Source: Streptomyces sp. MBT53 (GTDB taxonomy: Bacteria > Actinomycetota > Actinomycetes > Streptomycetales > Streptomycetaceae). From it: a stretch of 40,131 nucleotides of DNA. Below are positions 31,203-38,819 of the stretch, one piece after another (the first letter of the stretch is position 1; each line of letters opens with the position of its first letter). Both the position numbers and the translations under genes were made by a program. Under the pieces are notes generated by a model. It saw only the letters and a program-made list of their open reading frames with translations. It was not told the origin of the DNA and did not search any database. The stretch covers positions 1 to 40,131 of the forward strand of contig NZ_JAEQAZ010000066.1 in assembly GCF_016654115.1 (NCBI RefSeq), given 5' to 3'.

Positions 31203-32236
31203 GACGCGAGTACAACACCGCCTGGCTGCTCACCGCCGGGCTGGTCCTCGCCCTTCTCGTTCTCGTACCGGTGGCCGCGGGACTGGGCGCGTATCCCATC
31301 CCGGTCGGTGATGTCCTCTCCTCCGTCCAGCACCGACTGGGGCTCGGCGGGGGCGCGTTGGGGCGGGTACCGGAGTCGGTGCTGTGGAACGTGCGGTTCC
31401 CGCGGATCGTGCTCGCGCTGCTCGTGGGCGCGTCCCTCGGCTGCGCGGGGGCGTTGATGCAGGGCGTGTTCGGGAATCCGCTCGCCGAGCCGGGGGTCAT
31501 CGGGGTGTCCTCGGGGGCGGCGGTGGGCGCGGTCGCGGTGATCGCGCTCGGGCTGGACTTCCTCGGTACGTGGACGGTGTCTGCCGTGGCGTTCGTCTCC
31601 GGGCTCGCGACGGTTCTGCTGGTCTACGCGATGTCGCGCTCGGGCGGCCGTACGGAGGTCGTGACGCTGATCCTCACGGGGATCGCGCTGAACGCGTTCG
31701 CGGGGGCGTTGATCGGGCTGTTCCTGTTCTTCGCGGACACCGCGGCCGTCAACCAGATCACCTTCTGGCAGCTCGGCTCGCTCTCCCAGGCGACCTGGCC
31801 GAAGGTGCTCGCGGTGCTGCCGTGCGCGGTGGTCGGGCTGACCGTGGCCCCGCTGTACGCCGACCGGCTGGATCTGCTGGCCCTCGGTGAACGCCCCGCG
31901 CGTCACTTGGGAGTTGACGTGGAACGGCTCCGGGTCGTCCTGGTCCTGGTCATCGCGCTGCTCACGGCTGCGGCGGTCAGCGTCTCCGGGATCATCAGTT
32001 TCGTGGGCCTGGTCGTGCCGCATCTGCTGCGGATGGCGGCGGGGCCGGGGCATCGGTTCCTGATCCCGGGGAGCGCGCTGCTGGGTGCGCTGGTGCTGTT
32101 GGCGGCGGACCTGGTGGCCCGCACGGTTGCCGCTCCGGCGGAACTTCCGCTGGGGGTTCTGACGGCACTGCTCGGGAGCCCGTTCTTCTTCTGGCTGCTA
32201 CGGAGGACGCGGCGCAGGCAAGGGGGGTGGGCGTGA
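31199..32236 (+). CDS. hmuU: Heme ABC transporter permease (FecCD family)
   Basis: The 345-aa integral membrane protein has about 9-10 helices and the FecCD layout. The conserved stretches are VRFPRIVLALLVGASLGCAGALMQGVFGNPLAEPGVIGVSSGAAVGAV (longest family block), LTGIALNAFAGALIGL, FWQLGSLSQATWPKVL, LGERPARHLGVDVERLR (coupling region) and ISFVGLVVPHLLRM. It is a homodimeric channel with HmuV. GTG start overlaps the hmuT stop by 4 nt. The operon is unusual after this gene: 316 nt of repeat-rich sequence separate it from hmuV, where an overlap would be expected. Confidence 0.94.
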   Translation: MRREYNTAWLLTAGLVLALLVLVPVAAGLGAYPIPVGDVLSSVQHRLGLGGGALGRVPESVLWNVRFPRIVLALLVGASLGCAGALMQGVFGNPLAEPGVIGVSSGAAVGAVAVIALGLDFLGTWTVSAVAFVSGLATVLLVYAMSRSGGRTEVVTLILTGIALNAFAGALIGLFLFFADTAAVNQITFWQLGSLSQATWPKVLAVLPCAVVGLTVAPLYADRLDLLALGERPARHLGVDVERLRVVLVLVIALLTAAAVSVSGIISFVGLVVPHLLRMAAGPGHRFLIPGSALLGALVLLAADLVARTVAAPAELPLGVLTALLGSPFFFWLLRRTRRRQGGWA

Positions 32237-32303
32237 TGCGGGTTCCTTGGGTCACCGTGGCCGTTTCCCCGTCGAGACTGCCACGGGATGTGTGTTGGGG
32301 GGT

Positions 32304-32372
32304 GCGGGCCGGTGGGGGCTGGTCGCGCCCACGCGGCGGTAGCCGCACATCAGATACAGCCCCGCGCCCCTT
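32304..32372. repeat. Streptomyces-type dispersed palindromic element between hmuU and hmuV
   Basis: GGGGCTG (32315-32321) and CAGCCCC (32357-32363) enclose a second stem GCGGC-GGTA-GCCGC (32333-32346). The text GGCTGGTCGCGCCCACGCGG ... CAGCCCCGCGCCCC is one I know as a recurrent intergenic sequence in many Streptomyces genomes. In RNA it would form a nested hairpin and could weaken or process the hmu transcript. Confidence 0.6.
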
Positions 32373-32382
32373 CTCATCCGGC

Positions 32383-32472
32383 CGCCAGTCCTCGACCACC
32401 GGCCAGTTCGTCTCGACGCGCCAACTCCCTTCTGCCCGCCGACTCTTCTCCCCCCGCCAACTCATCTCCGCC
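32383..32472. repeat. Five tandem degenerate 18-nt repeats
   Basis: Units start at 32383, 32401, 32419, 32437 and 32455. The last three are CGCCAACTCCCTTCTGCC, CGCCGACTCTTCTCCCCC and CGCCAACTCATCTCCGCC; the first two share the (C/G)GCCAGT(T/C)C start. The top strand is pyrimidine-rich. The array fills the gap between the dispersed repeat and the hmuV ribosome binding site. Confidence 0.65.
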
Positions 32473-32552
32473 GCAACGGCGCCCAGCCCCCGCGGACCGT
32501 CCCGGCGGTGCCGAACAGCGCCGTCCATCCCCCACCCGCAAGGAGCCCGCGC

Positions 32553-33371
32553 ATGAGACTCCTCCGTCGTCGCCCCGAAGGCCCCGCCCCGGCCGAGCCC
32601 GGAGACGTTCTCGCCGAGGCCGAGGGCCTGCACGTCCGACTCGGTCGGCGCAGCGTGTTGCATGGTGTCTCCGTGGTCGTCCGGGCCGGTGAGGTGTTGG
32701 CGCTGGTCGGGCCCAACGGGGCGGGGAAATCGAGCCTGTTGGGGGCGCTCGCCGCCGATCTTCCGGCCGCCGCAGGGGTCGTACGGATTCACGGGCGCCC
32801 GGCGGCGGAGTGGTCCGCGCCCGAACTCGCCCTGCGACGGGCCGTGTTGCCTCAGTCGGCGACGCTGTCCTTCCCCTTCACCGTCGAGGACGTCGTACGG
32901 ATGGGGCGGGCGCCGCACGCGGCCAACCCCGCCGAGGACGATCTCGCCGTGGCGGACGCGATGGCGCGGGCGGAGGTCACGGACTTCGCGCTACGGCCGT
33001 TCTCGGCGCTCAGTGGTGGCGAGCGGGCCCGGGTCGCGCTCGCGCGGGTGCTCGCCCAGCGGGCGCCGCTGGTGCTGTTGGACGAACCGACGGCCGCGCT
33101 GGACCTCCGGCACCAGGAACTGGTGCTGCGGCTGTGCCGGGAAAGGGCGCACGCGGGGGACGCGGTGGTCGTGGTGCTGCACGATCTCGCGCTGGCCGCC
33201 GCCTACGCGCACCGGGTCGCGATCCTGCGCGCCGGTCGTGTCGCCGCCGAGGGTCCGCCGGGGGGCGTTTTCACCGAGGCGCTGCTTTCGGACGTCTACG
33301 ACCAGCCGGTTGAGGTGTTTCCGCATCCGCGCACGGGGGCGGCCGTCGTGGCCCCGCGTCGCCCTGCTTGA
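32553..33371 (+). CDS. hmuV: Heme ABC transporter ATP-binding protein
   Basis: This 272-aa nucleotide-binding subunit energises heme import through HmuU. Walker A is GPNGAGKSS (53-61), the Q-loop is VLPQSATLSFPFTVEDVVRMGRAPH (the FTVEDVVxMGR text is typical of HmuV), the signature is LSGGERARVALARVLAQ, Walker B is LVLLDEPTAALDLRHQE, and the switch His is in VVLHDLALAAAYAHR. AAGGAG seven nt before ATG 32553 decides the start; longer in-frame starts run through the repeat region. Third gene of hmuTUV; the strong own ribosome site may compensate for the lost coupling with hmuU. Confidence 0.94.
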   Translation: MRLLRRRPEGPAPAEPGDVLAEAEGLHVRLGRRSVLHGVSVVVRAGEVLALVGPNGAGKSSLLGALAADLPAAAGVVRIHGRPAAEWSAPELALRRAVLPQSATLSFPFTVEDVVRMGRAPHAANPAEDDLAVADAMARAEVTDFALRPFSALSGGERARVALARVLAQRAPLVLLDEPTAALDLRHQELVLRLCRERAHAGDAVVVVLHDLALAAAYAHRVAILRAGRVAAEGPPGGVFTEALLSDVYDQPVEVFPHPRTGAAVVAPRRPA

Positions 33372-33473
33372 CCTTCTGTTGACTTTTCCTTGAGATCCAT
33401 TTTTCGCCGTCGAGATCAAGCCGTGTCTGTGATTTTTCTGTGGTCAGTGAATGGCGGACCGGGTGGGTATGAG

Positions 33474-33507
33474 TGAGGTAAGCCTCAGGTAAGTTAGGGC
33501 AGCCTCA
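33474..33507 (+). promoter_or_regulatory. Double iron box upstream of efeO
   Basis: TGAGGTAAGCCTCAGGTAA (33474-33492) matches the DtxR-family consensus at 14 of 19 positions and is followed by a weaker overlapping site GTAAGTTAGGGCAGCCTCA (33489-33507, 12 of 19). Tandem overlapping iron boxes usually give cooperative repression. The site ends 38 nt before the efeO ATG. The remaining part of this 174-bp gap (T-rich, 33372-33470) shows no clear terminator for hmuV. Confidence 0.7.
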
Positions 33508-33545
33508 CCACACTGCCTCACCAGACACTCCCGCTTGGAGCCTGC

Positions 33546-34682
33546 ATGCGTGCCGTCCGACTTCCCGTCGTCACCGCTGTCGCCGCCGCGGCCGCACTGA
33601 CCGCCGTCACGGCGTGCACCGCGAAGAGCGACGCCAAGGACGGCGACGCGATCCAGGTCACCGCGGCCGACTCCAAGTGCACGACCTCGACCAAGTCGAT
33701 ACCGGCAGGCCAGGTCACGCTGAAGATCGAGAACACCGGCTCGAAGGCGACCGAGGTCGAGATCCTCTTCCCGGACGACCGGATCGTCTCCGAGAAGGAG
33801 AACATCGGGCCGGGCACCAAGTACACGCTCACCGCCGAGGTGAAGGCGGGGTCGTACGAGATCGCCTGCCGGCCCGGGATGAAGGGGCACGGTGTGCGGC
33901 AGAAGCTGACCGTCACCGGGGGCAGCGTCGCCAAGCGCGACCCGAAGCTGGACGCGGCCGTCGCCGCCTACCGCGAGTACGCGCAGAACGAGGCCGACGC
34001 GACGATCCCGAAGGTCGAGACCTTCGTCAACGCCATCAAGGCCGGCGACCTCACGGCCGCCAAGAACGCCTACGCCCCCTCCCGCGTCGGCTGGGAGACC
34101 ACCGAGCCGATCGCCGAGTCGTTCGGGGACATCGACCCCAAGACCGACACCCGCGTCAACGACCTGGAGAAGGGCCAGAAGTGGACCGGCTGGCACGCGC
34201 TGGAGAAGGCCCTGTGGGAGGACAAGAAGATCGGCACCGAGCAGAAGGCCCTCGCCGATGAGCTGCTCACCGATCTGAAGGACTGGCAGAAGCGGGTCGG
34301 CAAGGCCGAGATCACCCCGACCTCCATGGCCAACGGCGCCAAGGAACTCCTCGACGAGGTCGCCACCGGCAAGGTCACCGGCGAGGAGGACCGCTACTCG
34401 CACACCGACCTGAGCGACTTCAAGGCCAACGTCGACGGCGCGGAGAAGGCGTACGAGCTGCTGAAGCCGGTCGCGCAGAAGAACGACGCGGCGCTGACCA
34501 CCGAGCTGGACAAGCAGTTCACCGCGATCGACACGCTGCTCGACAAGTACCGCTCCACGTCGACCTCGGACGGCTTCGTGTCGTACGACAAGGTCACCAA
34601 GGATCAGCGCAAGGAGCTGTCGGACGCGGTCAACGCGCTCGCGGAGCCGCTGTCCAAGCTCGCCGCCGCCGTCGTGAAGTAG
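33546..34682 (+). CDS. efeO: EfeO: iron-uptake lipoprotein with cupredoxin and M75 domains
   Basis: This 378-aa exported lipoprotein has signal peptide and lipobox AVTAC (C24). An N-terminal cupredoxin-like domain (about 35-125; SKCTTSTKSIPAGQVTLKIENTG and YEIACRPGMKGHG) precedes an M75 peptidase-like (imelysin) helical domain (about 135-375) with the HxxE metal motif in GWHALEKALW. EfeO is thought to bind Fe2+/Fe3+ outside the membrane and pass it to the EfeU permease together with EfeB. It is the first gene of efeO-efeB-efeU, behind a double iron box, so it should be induced when iron is scarce. efeB begins 9 nt downstream. Confidence 0.94.
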   Translation: MRAVRLPVVTAVAAAAALTAVTACTAKSDAKDGDAIQVTAADSKCTTSTKSIPAGQVTLKIENTGSKATEVEILFPDDRIVSEKENIGPGTKYTLTAEVKAGSYEIACRPGMKGHGVRQKLTVTGGSVAKRDPKLDAAVAAYREYAQNEADATIPKVETFVNAIKAGDLTAAKNAYAPSRVGWETTEPIAESFGDIDPKTDTRVNDLEKGQKWTGWHALEKALWEDKKIGTEQKALADELLTDLKDWQKRVGKAEITPTSMANGAKELLDEVATGKVTGEEDRYSHTDLSDFKANVDGAEKAYELLKPVAQKNDAALTTELDKQFTAIDTLLDKYRSTSTSDGFVSYDKVTKDQRKELSDAVNALAEPLSKLAAAVVK

Positions 34683-34691
34683 GCGATCACC

Positions 34692-36002
34692 ATGGCCGAA
34701 ACCCCGAAACCCGCATCCCTGAAATCCGAAGCCTCGAAATCCGAGAGCCCGTCCCGTCGTTCACTCATCGGCTGGGGCGGTGCCGGGCTCGCGCTCGGTG
34801 CCGTCGCGGCCGGTGGCGCGGTGGCGATGACCCGGGTCGGCGAGGACGTCGATCCGGCGGGCGCCGACACCGGTGCCGCGGTCGCCTTCCACGGCGCCAA
34901 CCAGGCGGGCATCGCCACTCCCGTGCAGGACCGGCTGCACTTCGCCGCGTTCGACGTGAAGACCGACGACCGCGCCGAGTTCGTGCAGATGCTGAAGGAC
35001 TGGACGGCCGCCGCCCGCCGGATGACCGGCGGGCACGCGGTCGGCGAGGGGGCCTACGGCGGGCTCGCCGAGGCACCGCCGGACGACACCGGTGAGGCGC
35101 TGGGGCTGAAACCCTCGCGGCTGACCCTCACGATCGGCTTCGGGCCGTCGTTCTTCGAGAAGTTCGGGCTCGAGGACAGCCGTCCGGAAGCTCTCGTGGA
35201 CCTGCCGCAGTTCCCCGGCGACAACTTCGACAAGTCCCGTACCGGCGGGGACCTTTGCGTGCAGGCCTGCGCGGACGATCCGCAGGTCGCCGTGCACGCG
35301 ATCCGCAACCTGGCCCGGATCGGCTTCGGCAAGGTCGCCATCCGCTGGTCCCAACTCGGCTTCGGGAAGACCTCGTCGACGACCCCCGGGGCCCAAACCC
35401 CGCGCAACCTCATGGGGTTCAAGGACGGCACCCGCAACATCGCGGGCACCGAGACCGACCGGCTGAAGAAGTACGTGTGGGTCGGCGACGGGGACGTCGG
35501 CAAGAACTCGGCCTGGATGACCGGGGGTTCGTATCTCGTCGCCCGGCGCATCCGGATGAACATCGAGACCTGGGACCGGACCTCGCTCCAGGAGCAGGAG
35601 GACGTCTTCGGCCGCGACAAGGGCGAGGGCGCGCCGGTCAGCAAGGCCAAGGAGCACGACGTACCGTTCCTGAAGGCGATGAAGCCCGACGCGCACGTCC
35701 GGCTCGCGCACCCCGACTCCAACGGCGGGATCACCATCCTGCGCCGGGGCTACTCCTTCACCGACGGCACCGACGGCCTCGGCCGGCTCGACGCGGGCCT
35801 CTTCTTCCTGGCCTACCAGCGCGACGTCCGCAAGGGGTTCATCCCGCTGCAGCGCAATCTGTCGGCGACCGACGCGCTCAACGAGTACATCCAGCACGTG
35901 GGTTCGGCGGTCTTCGCCGTCCCGCCGGGCGTCCGTGACAAGGACGACTGGTGGGGCAGCACGCTGTTCTCCAAGGAAGCCAAGGAAGCGAAGGAGTCGT
36001 AG
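34692..36002 (+). CDS. efeB: EfeB/DtpA: Tat-exported DyP-type heme peroxidase
   Basis: The 436-aa protein has a Tat signal (SRRSLIGWGGAGLALGAVAAGGA, twin Arg at 22-23). The DyP fold has GFKDGTRN with the catalytic D245, the proximal heme His H335 in AHVRLAHP, and the distal Arg in LRRGYSF. It uses peroxide at the outer face. In EfeUOB it is proposed to oxidise Fe2+ or release iron from heme. The closely similar S. lividans DtpA, also in an efe locus, is reported to help mature the copper oxidase GlxA in morphogenesis, so a double role is possible. The ATG start yields a normal Tat n-region. It is followed 3 nt later by efeU. Confidence 0.95.
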   Translation: MAETPKPASLKSEASKSESPSRRSLIGWGGAGLALGAVAAGGAVAMTRVGEDVDPAGADTGAAVAFHGANQAGIATPVQDRLHFAAFDVKTDDRAEFVQMLKDWTAAARRMTGGHAVGEGAYGGLAEAPPDDTGEALGLKPSRLTLTIGFGPSFFEKFGLEDSRPEALVDLPQFPGDNFDKSRTGGDLCVQACADDPQVAVHAIRNLARIGFGKVAIRWSQLGFGKTSSTTPGAQTPRNLMGFKDGTRNIAGTETDRLKKYVWVGDGDVGKNSAWMTGGSYLVARRIRMNIETWDRTSLQEQEDVFGRDKGEGAPVSKAKEHDVPFLKAMKPDAHVRLAHPDSNGGITILRRGYSFTDGTDGLGRLDAGLFFLAYQRDVRKGFIPLQRNLSATDALNEYIQHVGSAVFAVPPGVRDKDDWWGSTLFSKEAKEAKES

Positions 36003-36005
36003 ACC

Positions 36006-36878
36006 GTGTTCTCCAACTACCTCATCGGTCTGCGCGAGGGCCTGGAAGCCAGCCTCGTCGTCTGCATCCTGATCGCCTATCTGGTCAAGACGGAGCGACG
36101 GGACGCGCTGCGGCCGATCTGGATCGGCATCGTCGTCGCGGTGCTCATCGCGATGGGCTTCGGGTGCGCGCTCGAATTCGGCTCCCAGGAGATGACGTTC
36201 GAGGCGCAGGAGGCGCTCGGCGGTTCGCTGTCGATCCTCGCGGTCGGGCTTGTGACGTGGATGGTGTTCTGGATGCGGCGCACCGCCCGGCACCTCAAGT
36301 CGGAACTGCACGGCAAGCTGGACGCGGCCCTCGCGATGGGCACCGGCGCACTGGTCGCCACCGCGTTCCTCGCCGTCGGCCGCGAAGGCCTGGAGACCGC
36401 GCTGTTCGTGTGGGCGTCGGTGCACGCGGCGAGCGACGGCACCCCGCGCCCGCTGATCGGCGTGGGCCTGGGCCTCGCCACCGCCGTGTTCCTGGGCTGG
36501 CTGTTCTACCGCGGCGCCCTGAAGATCAACCTCGCCAAGTTCTTCACCTGGACCGGCGCGATGCTCGTCGTGGTCGCGGCGGGTGTGCTGGCCTACGGCT
36601 TCCACGATCTCCAAGAGGCCGACTGGATCCCGGGGTTGACGAATCAGGCCTTCGACATCAGCGGCACGATCCCGCCGGACAGCTGGTACGGCACCCTCCT
36701 CAAGGGCGTCTTCAACTTCCAGCCGGACCCGACCATCCTGCAGATCACGGTGTGGCTGCTGTACCTGATCCCCACGCTCACCCTGTTCTTCGTCCCGGTA
36801 GGGTTCGCCTCCGGGAAGGGGAAGGTGAAGACACCTGATGAGCAGGGATCGCAGCCCTCGAAGGCTCCGCAGGCTTGA
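36006..36878 (+). CDS. efeU: EfeU: ferrous/ferric iron permease (FTR1 family)
   Basis: This 290-aa membrane protein has about seven helices. Both iron-transport REGLE motifs are present: LREGLEASLVV in TM1 and VGREGLETALFVW in TM4. Iron delivered by EfeO and handled by EfeB is passed through these Glu sites. GTG start is 3 nt after the efeB stop. The C-terminal tail (KGKVKTPDEQGSQPSKAPQA) is cytoplasmic or extracytoplasmic and variable, and is overlapped for 41 nt by the following lipoprotein gene. The order efeO-efeB-efeU differs from the enterobacterial efeUOB. Confidence 0.94.
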   Translation: MFSNYLIGLREGLEASLVVCILIAYLVKTERRDALRPIWIGIVVAVLIAMGFGCALEFGSQEMTFEAQEALGGSLSILAVGLVTWMVFWMRRTARHLKSELHGKLDAALAMGTGALVATAFLAVGREGLETALFVWASVHAASDGTPRPLIGVGLGLATAVFLGWLFYRGALKINLAKFFTWTGAMLVVVAAGVLAYGFHDLQEADWIPGLTNQAFDISGTIPPDSWYGTLLKGVFNFQPDPTILQITVWLLYLIPTLTLFFVPVGFASGKGKVKTPDEQGSQPSKAPQA

Positions 36879-37827
36879 CCGGCGCGTACTCATAGCGGCC
36901 TCGATGACCGCTTTGTCGCTGACGGCGAGCGGATGCGTGGTGGTCCACGGGGAACGCGAGATCCTCCCGGCCACCACGCGCGCCGAGGCCGCCAAGGCGC
37001 TCCAGCAGTTCACGACCGCGTACAACGCGGCGGACAAGGCGTACGACAGCTCCCTGGACGCCGCCCATGTCACCGGCGCGCTCGGTGACATCGACGCGGC
37101 GCGGCTGAAGGCGGGGCACACCAACCACCCGTCGGGGAACCCGAGTTACTCCCCGCTGGAGCTGACGGACGCGAAGTTCACCATCCCGAAGAAGGCCGGC
37201 TGGCCGCGCTGGTTCCTCGCCGACACCGCCGCCAACAAGGGCGGCAGCGCCCGCTGGCTGCTGGTGTTCACCCGCAACGACCTGTCCGAGCCGTGGCAGG
37301 TGGCGTATCTGACGCTGCTCGCGCCCACCGCCGTACCGAAGTTCAGGACCGACAAGGACGGCTGGGCCGAGGCCGTGCCGACCAACTCCGCCGAACTCGC
37401 CGTCGCGCCCGGGGACTTGAGCAAGAGCTATGCGACGTATCTGAAGAGCGGTGGGACGGACTTCGCGGACGGCACGCACACCAGCGCGTGGCGCGCGGAC
37501 CGCGAGAAGGCCACCAAGCCCGGTCTGGCCGTCCAGTTCCTCGACGAACCGGTGACGAACGGCGACTACGCGCCGCTGGCGCTGCGCACCGCGGACGGCG
37601 GGGCGCTGGTGTTCTACACGACCCGCTACTTCCAGAAGGAGACCGCGGCGGCGGGCACCTCGGTGCCGGCCCAGAACAAGGACGTGCAGGCGCTGACGAC
37701 GGGCGCCGTGCAGCAGTCCCTCACCCTCCAACTCATGTCCAACCAGGTGGCGTTGGACCCGAAGCGGGGCGGCAAGGTGTCGGTGCTGGGCCGGATCGAA
37801 GGGCTGACCTCCGCGCAGGGCGGCTGA
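36838..37827 (+). CDS. Lipoprotein of unknown function at the end of the efe operon
   Basis: This 329-aa protein has a basic n-region with RRLDRR, a hydrophobic core and the lipobox LTASGC (C33). The mature part has no family I can name; visible are TTRAEAAKALQQFTTAYNAADKAYD, AARLKAGHTNHPSGNPSYSPLELTDAKFTIPKKAGWPRWFLADT, RWLLVFTRNDLSEPWQVAYLTLL and VLFYTTRYFQKE-like text (LVFYTTRYFQKE). The ATG overlaps efeU by 41 nt (GGAAGG upstream), so it is translated from the same mRNA. A partner of EfeO/EfeB on the cell surface is possible. It is convergent with the prim-pol-like gene, 33 bp away. Confidence 0.8.
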   Translation: MSRDRSPRRLRRLDRRVLIAASMTALSLTASGCVVVHGEREILPATTRAEAAKALQQFTTAYNAADKAYDSSLDAAHVTGALGDIDAARLKAGHTNHPSGNPSYSPLELTDAKFTIPKKAGWPRWFLADTAANKGGSARWLLVFTRNDLSEPWQVAYLTLLAPTAVPKFRTDKDGWAEAVPTNSAELAVAPGDLSKSYATYLKSGGTDFADGTHTSAWRADREKATKPGLAVQFLDEPVTNGDYAPLALRTADGGALVFYTTRYFQKETAAAGTSVPAQNKDVQALTTGAVQQSLTLQLMSNQVALDPKRGGKVSVLGRIEGLTSAQGG

Positions 37828-37860
37828 CGGTCCCTCAAGTCGTCATACAGACCCTGATCG

Positions 37861-38598
37861 TCAACGGCCCAGTGGCCAGGCCGCGTTGGCGTGGTCGGGC
37901 TCCTGGCCGGCGTGGCGGGCGCAGGCGTCCGTGAGGGTTTCCAGGAGGGTCAGCGGGTCGGGCAGCGGATGCTCGGGGCCGCGTACCCAGTGCACGGACT
38001 GGTTGTCGCCGGGCAGTTGGGCCGGGGGAACGAGGACGTAGGAACCGCGGCAGTGCCAGCGCAGGCCCGGGTGTTCGTCCATCGTCTCGGGGTGGCAGTC
38101 CAGTTCGCACGGCCACCACTCGTCCTCGTCCTCGGGGGTGCCGCGGGTGAGGGTGAAGAAGAGCAGCCGTCCGTCGTCGCTCGCGGCGACCGGTCCGACC
38201 TCGATACCGGCGGCGAGCAGCCGCTCCAGCGCCTCGCGGCCGGCCTCCAGCGGGACGTCCAGGACGTCGTTGACCATGCCGGTCGCGGTGATGAAGTTGG
38301 CCTGCGGCTGGTGGCGGGCCCAGCGCTCGATCTGCGCGCGGTCGGTCGTGGACTGCGTCTGCCAGGCGAACGACACCGGGTGCCGGGCGGGTGTGGGACA
38401 GCCCACACGGTCGCACGAACATCGATACCCCGGGGCGGGGTGCGCGGCGGGCGCGAGCGGCAGTCCCGCTCCGGCGGCGGCGAGCAGCAGCGCCTCGCGC
38501 TCACTGCCGTCGGCGGCCTCGTCCTGCGGGCGGCGTCCGCGCAGCCACGAGGAGAGTCTGCCCTGCCGACCGGTCCGGCCACCGAACGTCGCGCTCAT
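37861..38598 (-). CDS. Prim-pol (bifunctional DNA primase/polymerase)-like protein
   Basis: This 245-aa cytosolic protein matches the N-terminal prim-pol domain (archaeo-eukaryotic primase superfamily). LLLAAAGAGLPLAPAA and the zinc-type motif YRCSCDRVGCPTPARHPVSFAWQ (C60, C62, C67, H73), WARHQPQANFITATG and NDVLDVPLEAGREALERLLA follow the domain order. The catalytic site of the family is normally Asp-x-Asp/Glu in the segment that here reads LDVPLEAG, so the second acidic residue seems to be missing. No helicase or DnaB partner domain is attached. GGAG precedes the ATG. The function is not known; a non-catalytic or regulatory role is possible. Confidence 0.72.
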   Translation of the reverse strand: MSATFGGRTGRQGRLSSWLRGRRPQDEAADGSEREALLLAAAGAGLPLAPAAHPAPGYRCSCDRVGCPTPARHPVSFAWQTQSTTDRAQIERWARHQPQANFITATGMVNDVLDVPLEAGREALERLLAAGIEVGPVAASDDGRLLFFTLTRGTPEDEDEWWPCELDCHPETMDEHPGLRWHCRGSYVLVPPAQLPGDNQSVHWVRGPEHPLPDPLTLLETLTDACARHAGQEPDHANAAWPLGR

Positions 38599-38697
38599 CT
38601 ATCTCCTCGCCTCGCTGTTGTCGCCCTGCTGTTCTTGTCCTGTTGTTGTACGGAGAACCTCCCCCATCGTCGCACCATCCTGCGCCCGGGGAGGCGG

Positions 38698-38715
38698 TAC
38701 CCCACATGCGGGGTA
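38698..38715 (-). terminator. Small hairpin between the rsm22-like and prim-pol-like genes
   Basis: TACCCC-ACATGC-GGGGTA lies in the 221-bp gap downstream of the rsm22-like gene (-) and upstream of the prim-pol-like gene. It has no U-tract; it might terminate the former or lie in the leader of the latter. The rest of the gap shows no other feature. Confidence 0.3.
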
Positions 38716-38819
38716 GGTGGGACGAGACACACCGAGACCCGGATCACCGCCTATCGGACGATTTGCCGGGATTTACGACCTTCAGGCCTACGACGCCGCG
38801 ACGATACGGCGCTACGCCG

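Noticed and set aside
32227..32556. ORF of 109 codons overlapping hmuU and hmuV
   Set aside because: Low third-position G/C bias and composition made of a dispersed repeat and an 18-nt array; overlaps may be chance. Not listed as CDS.
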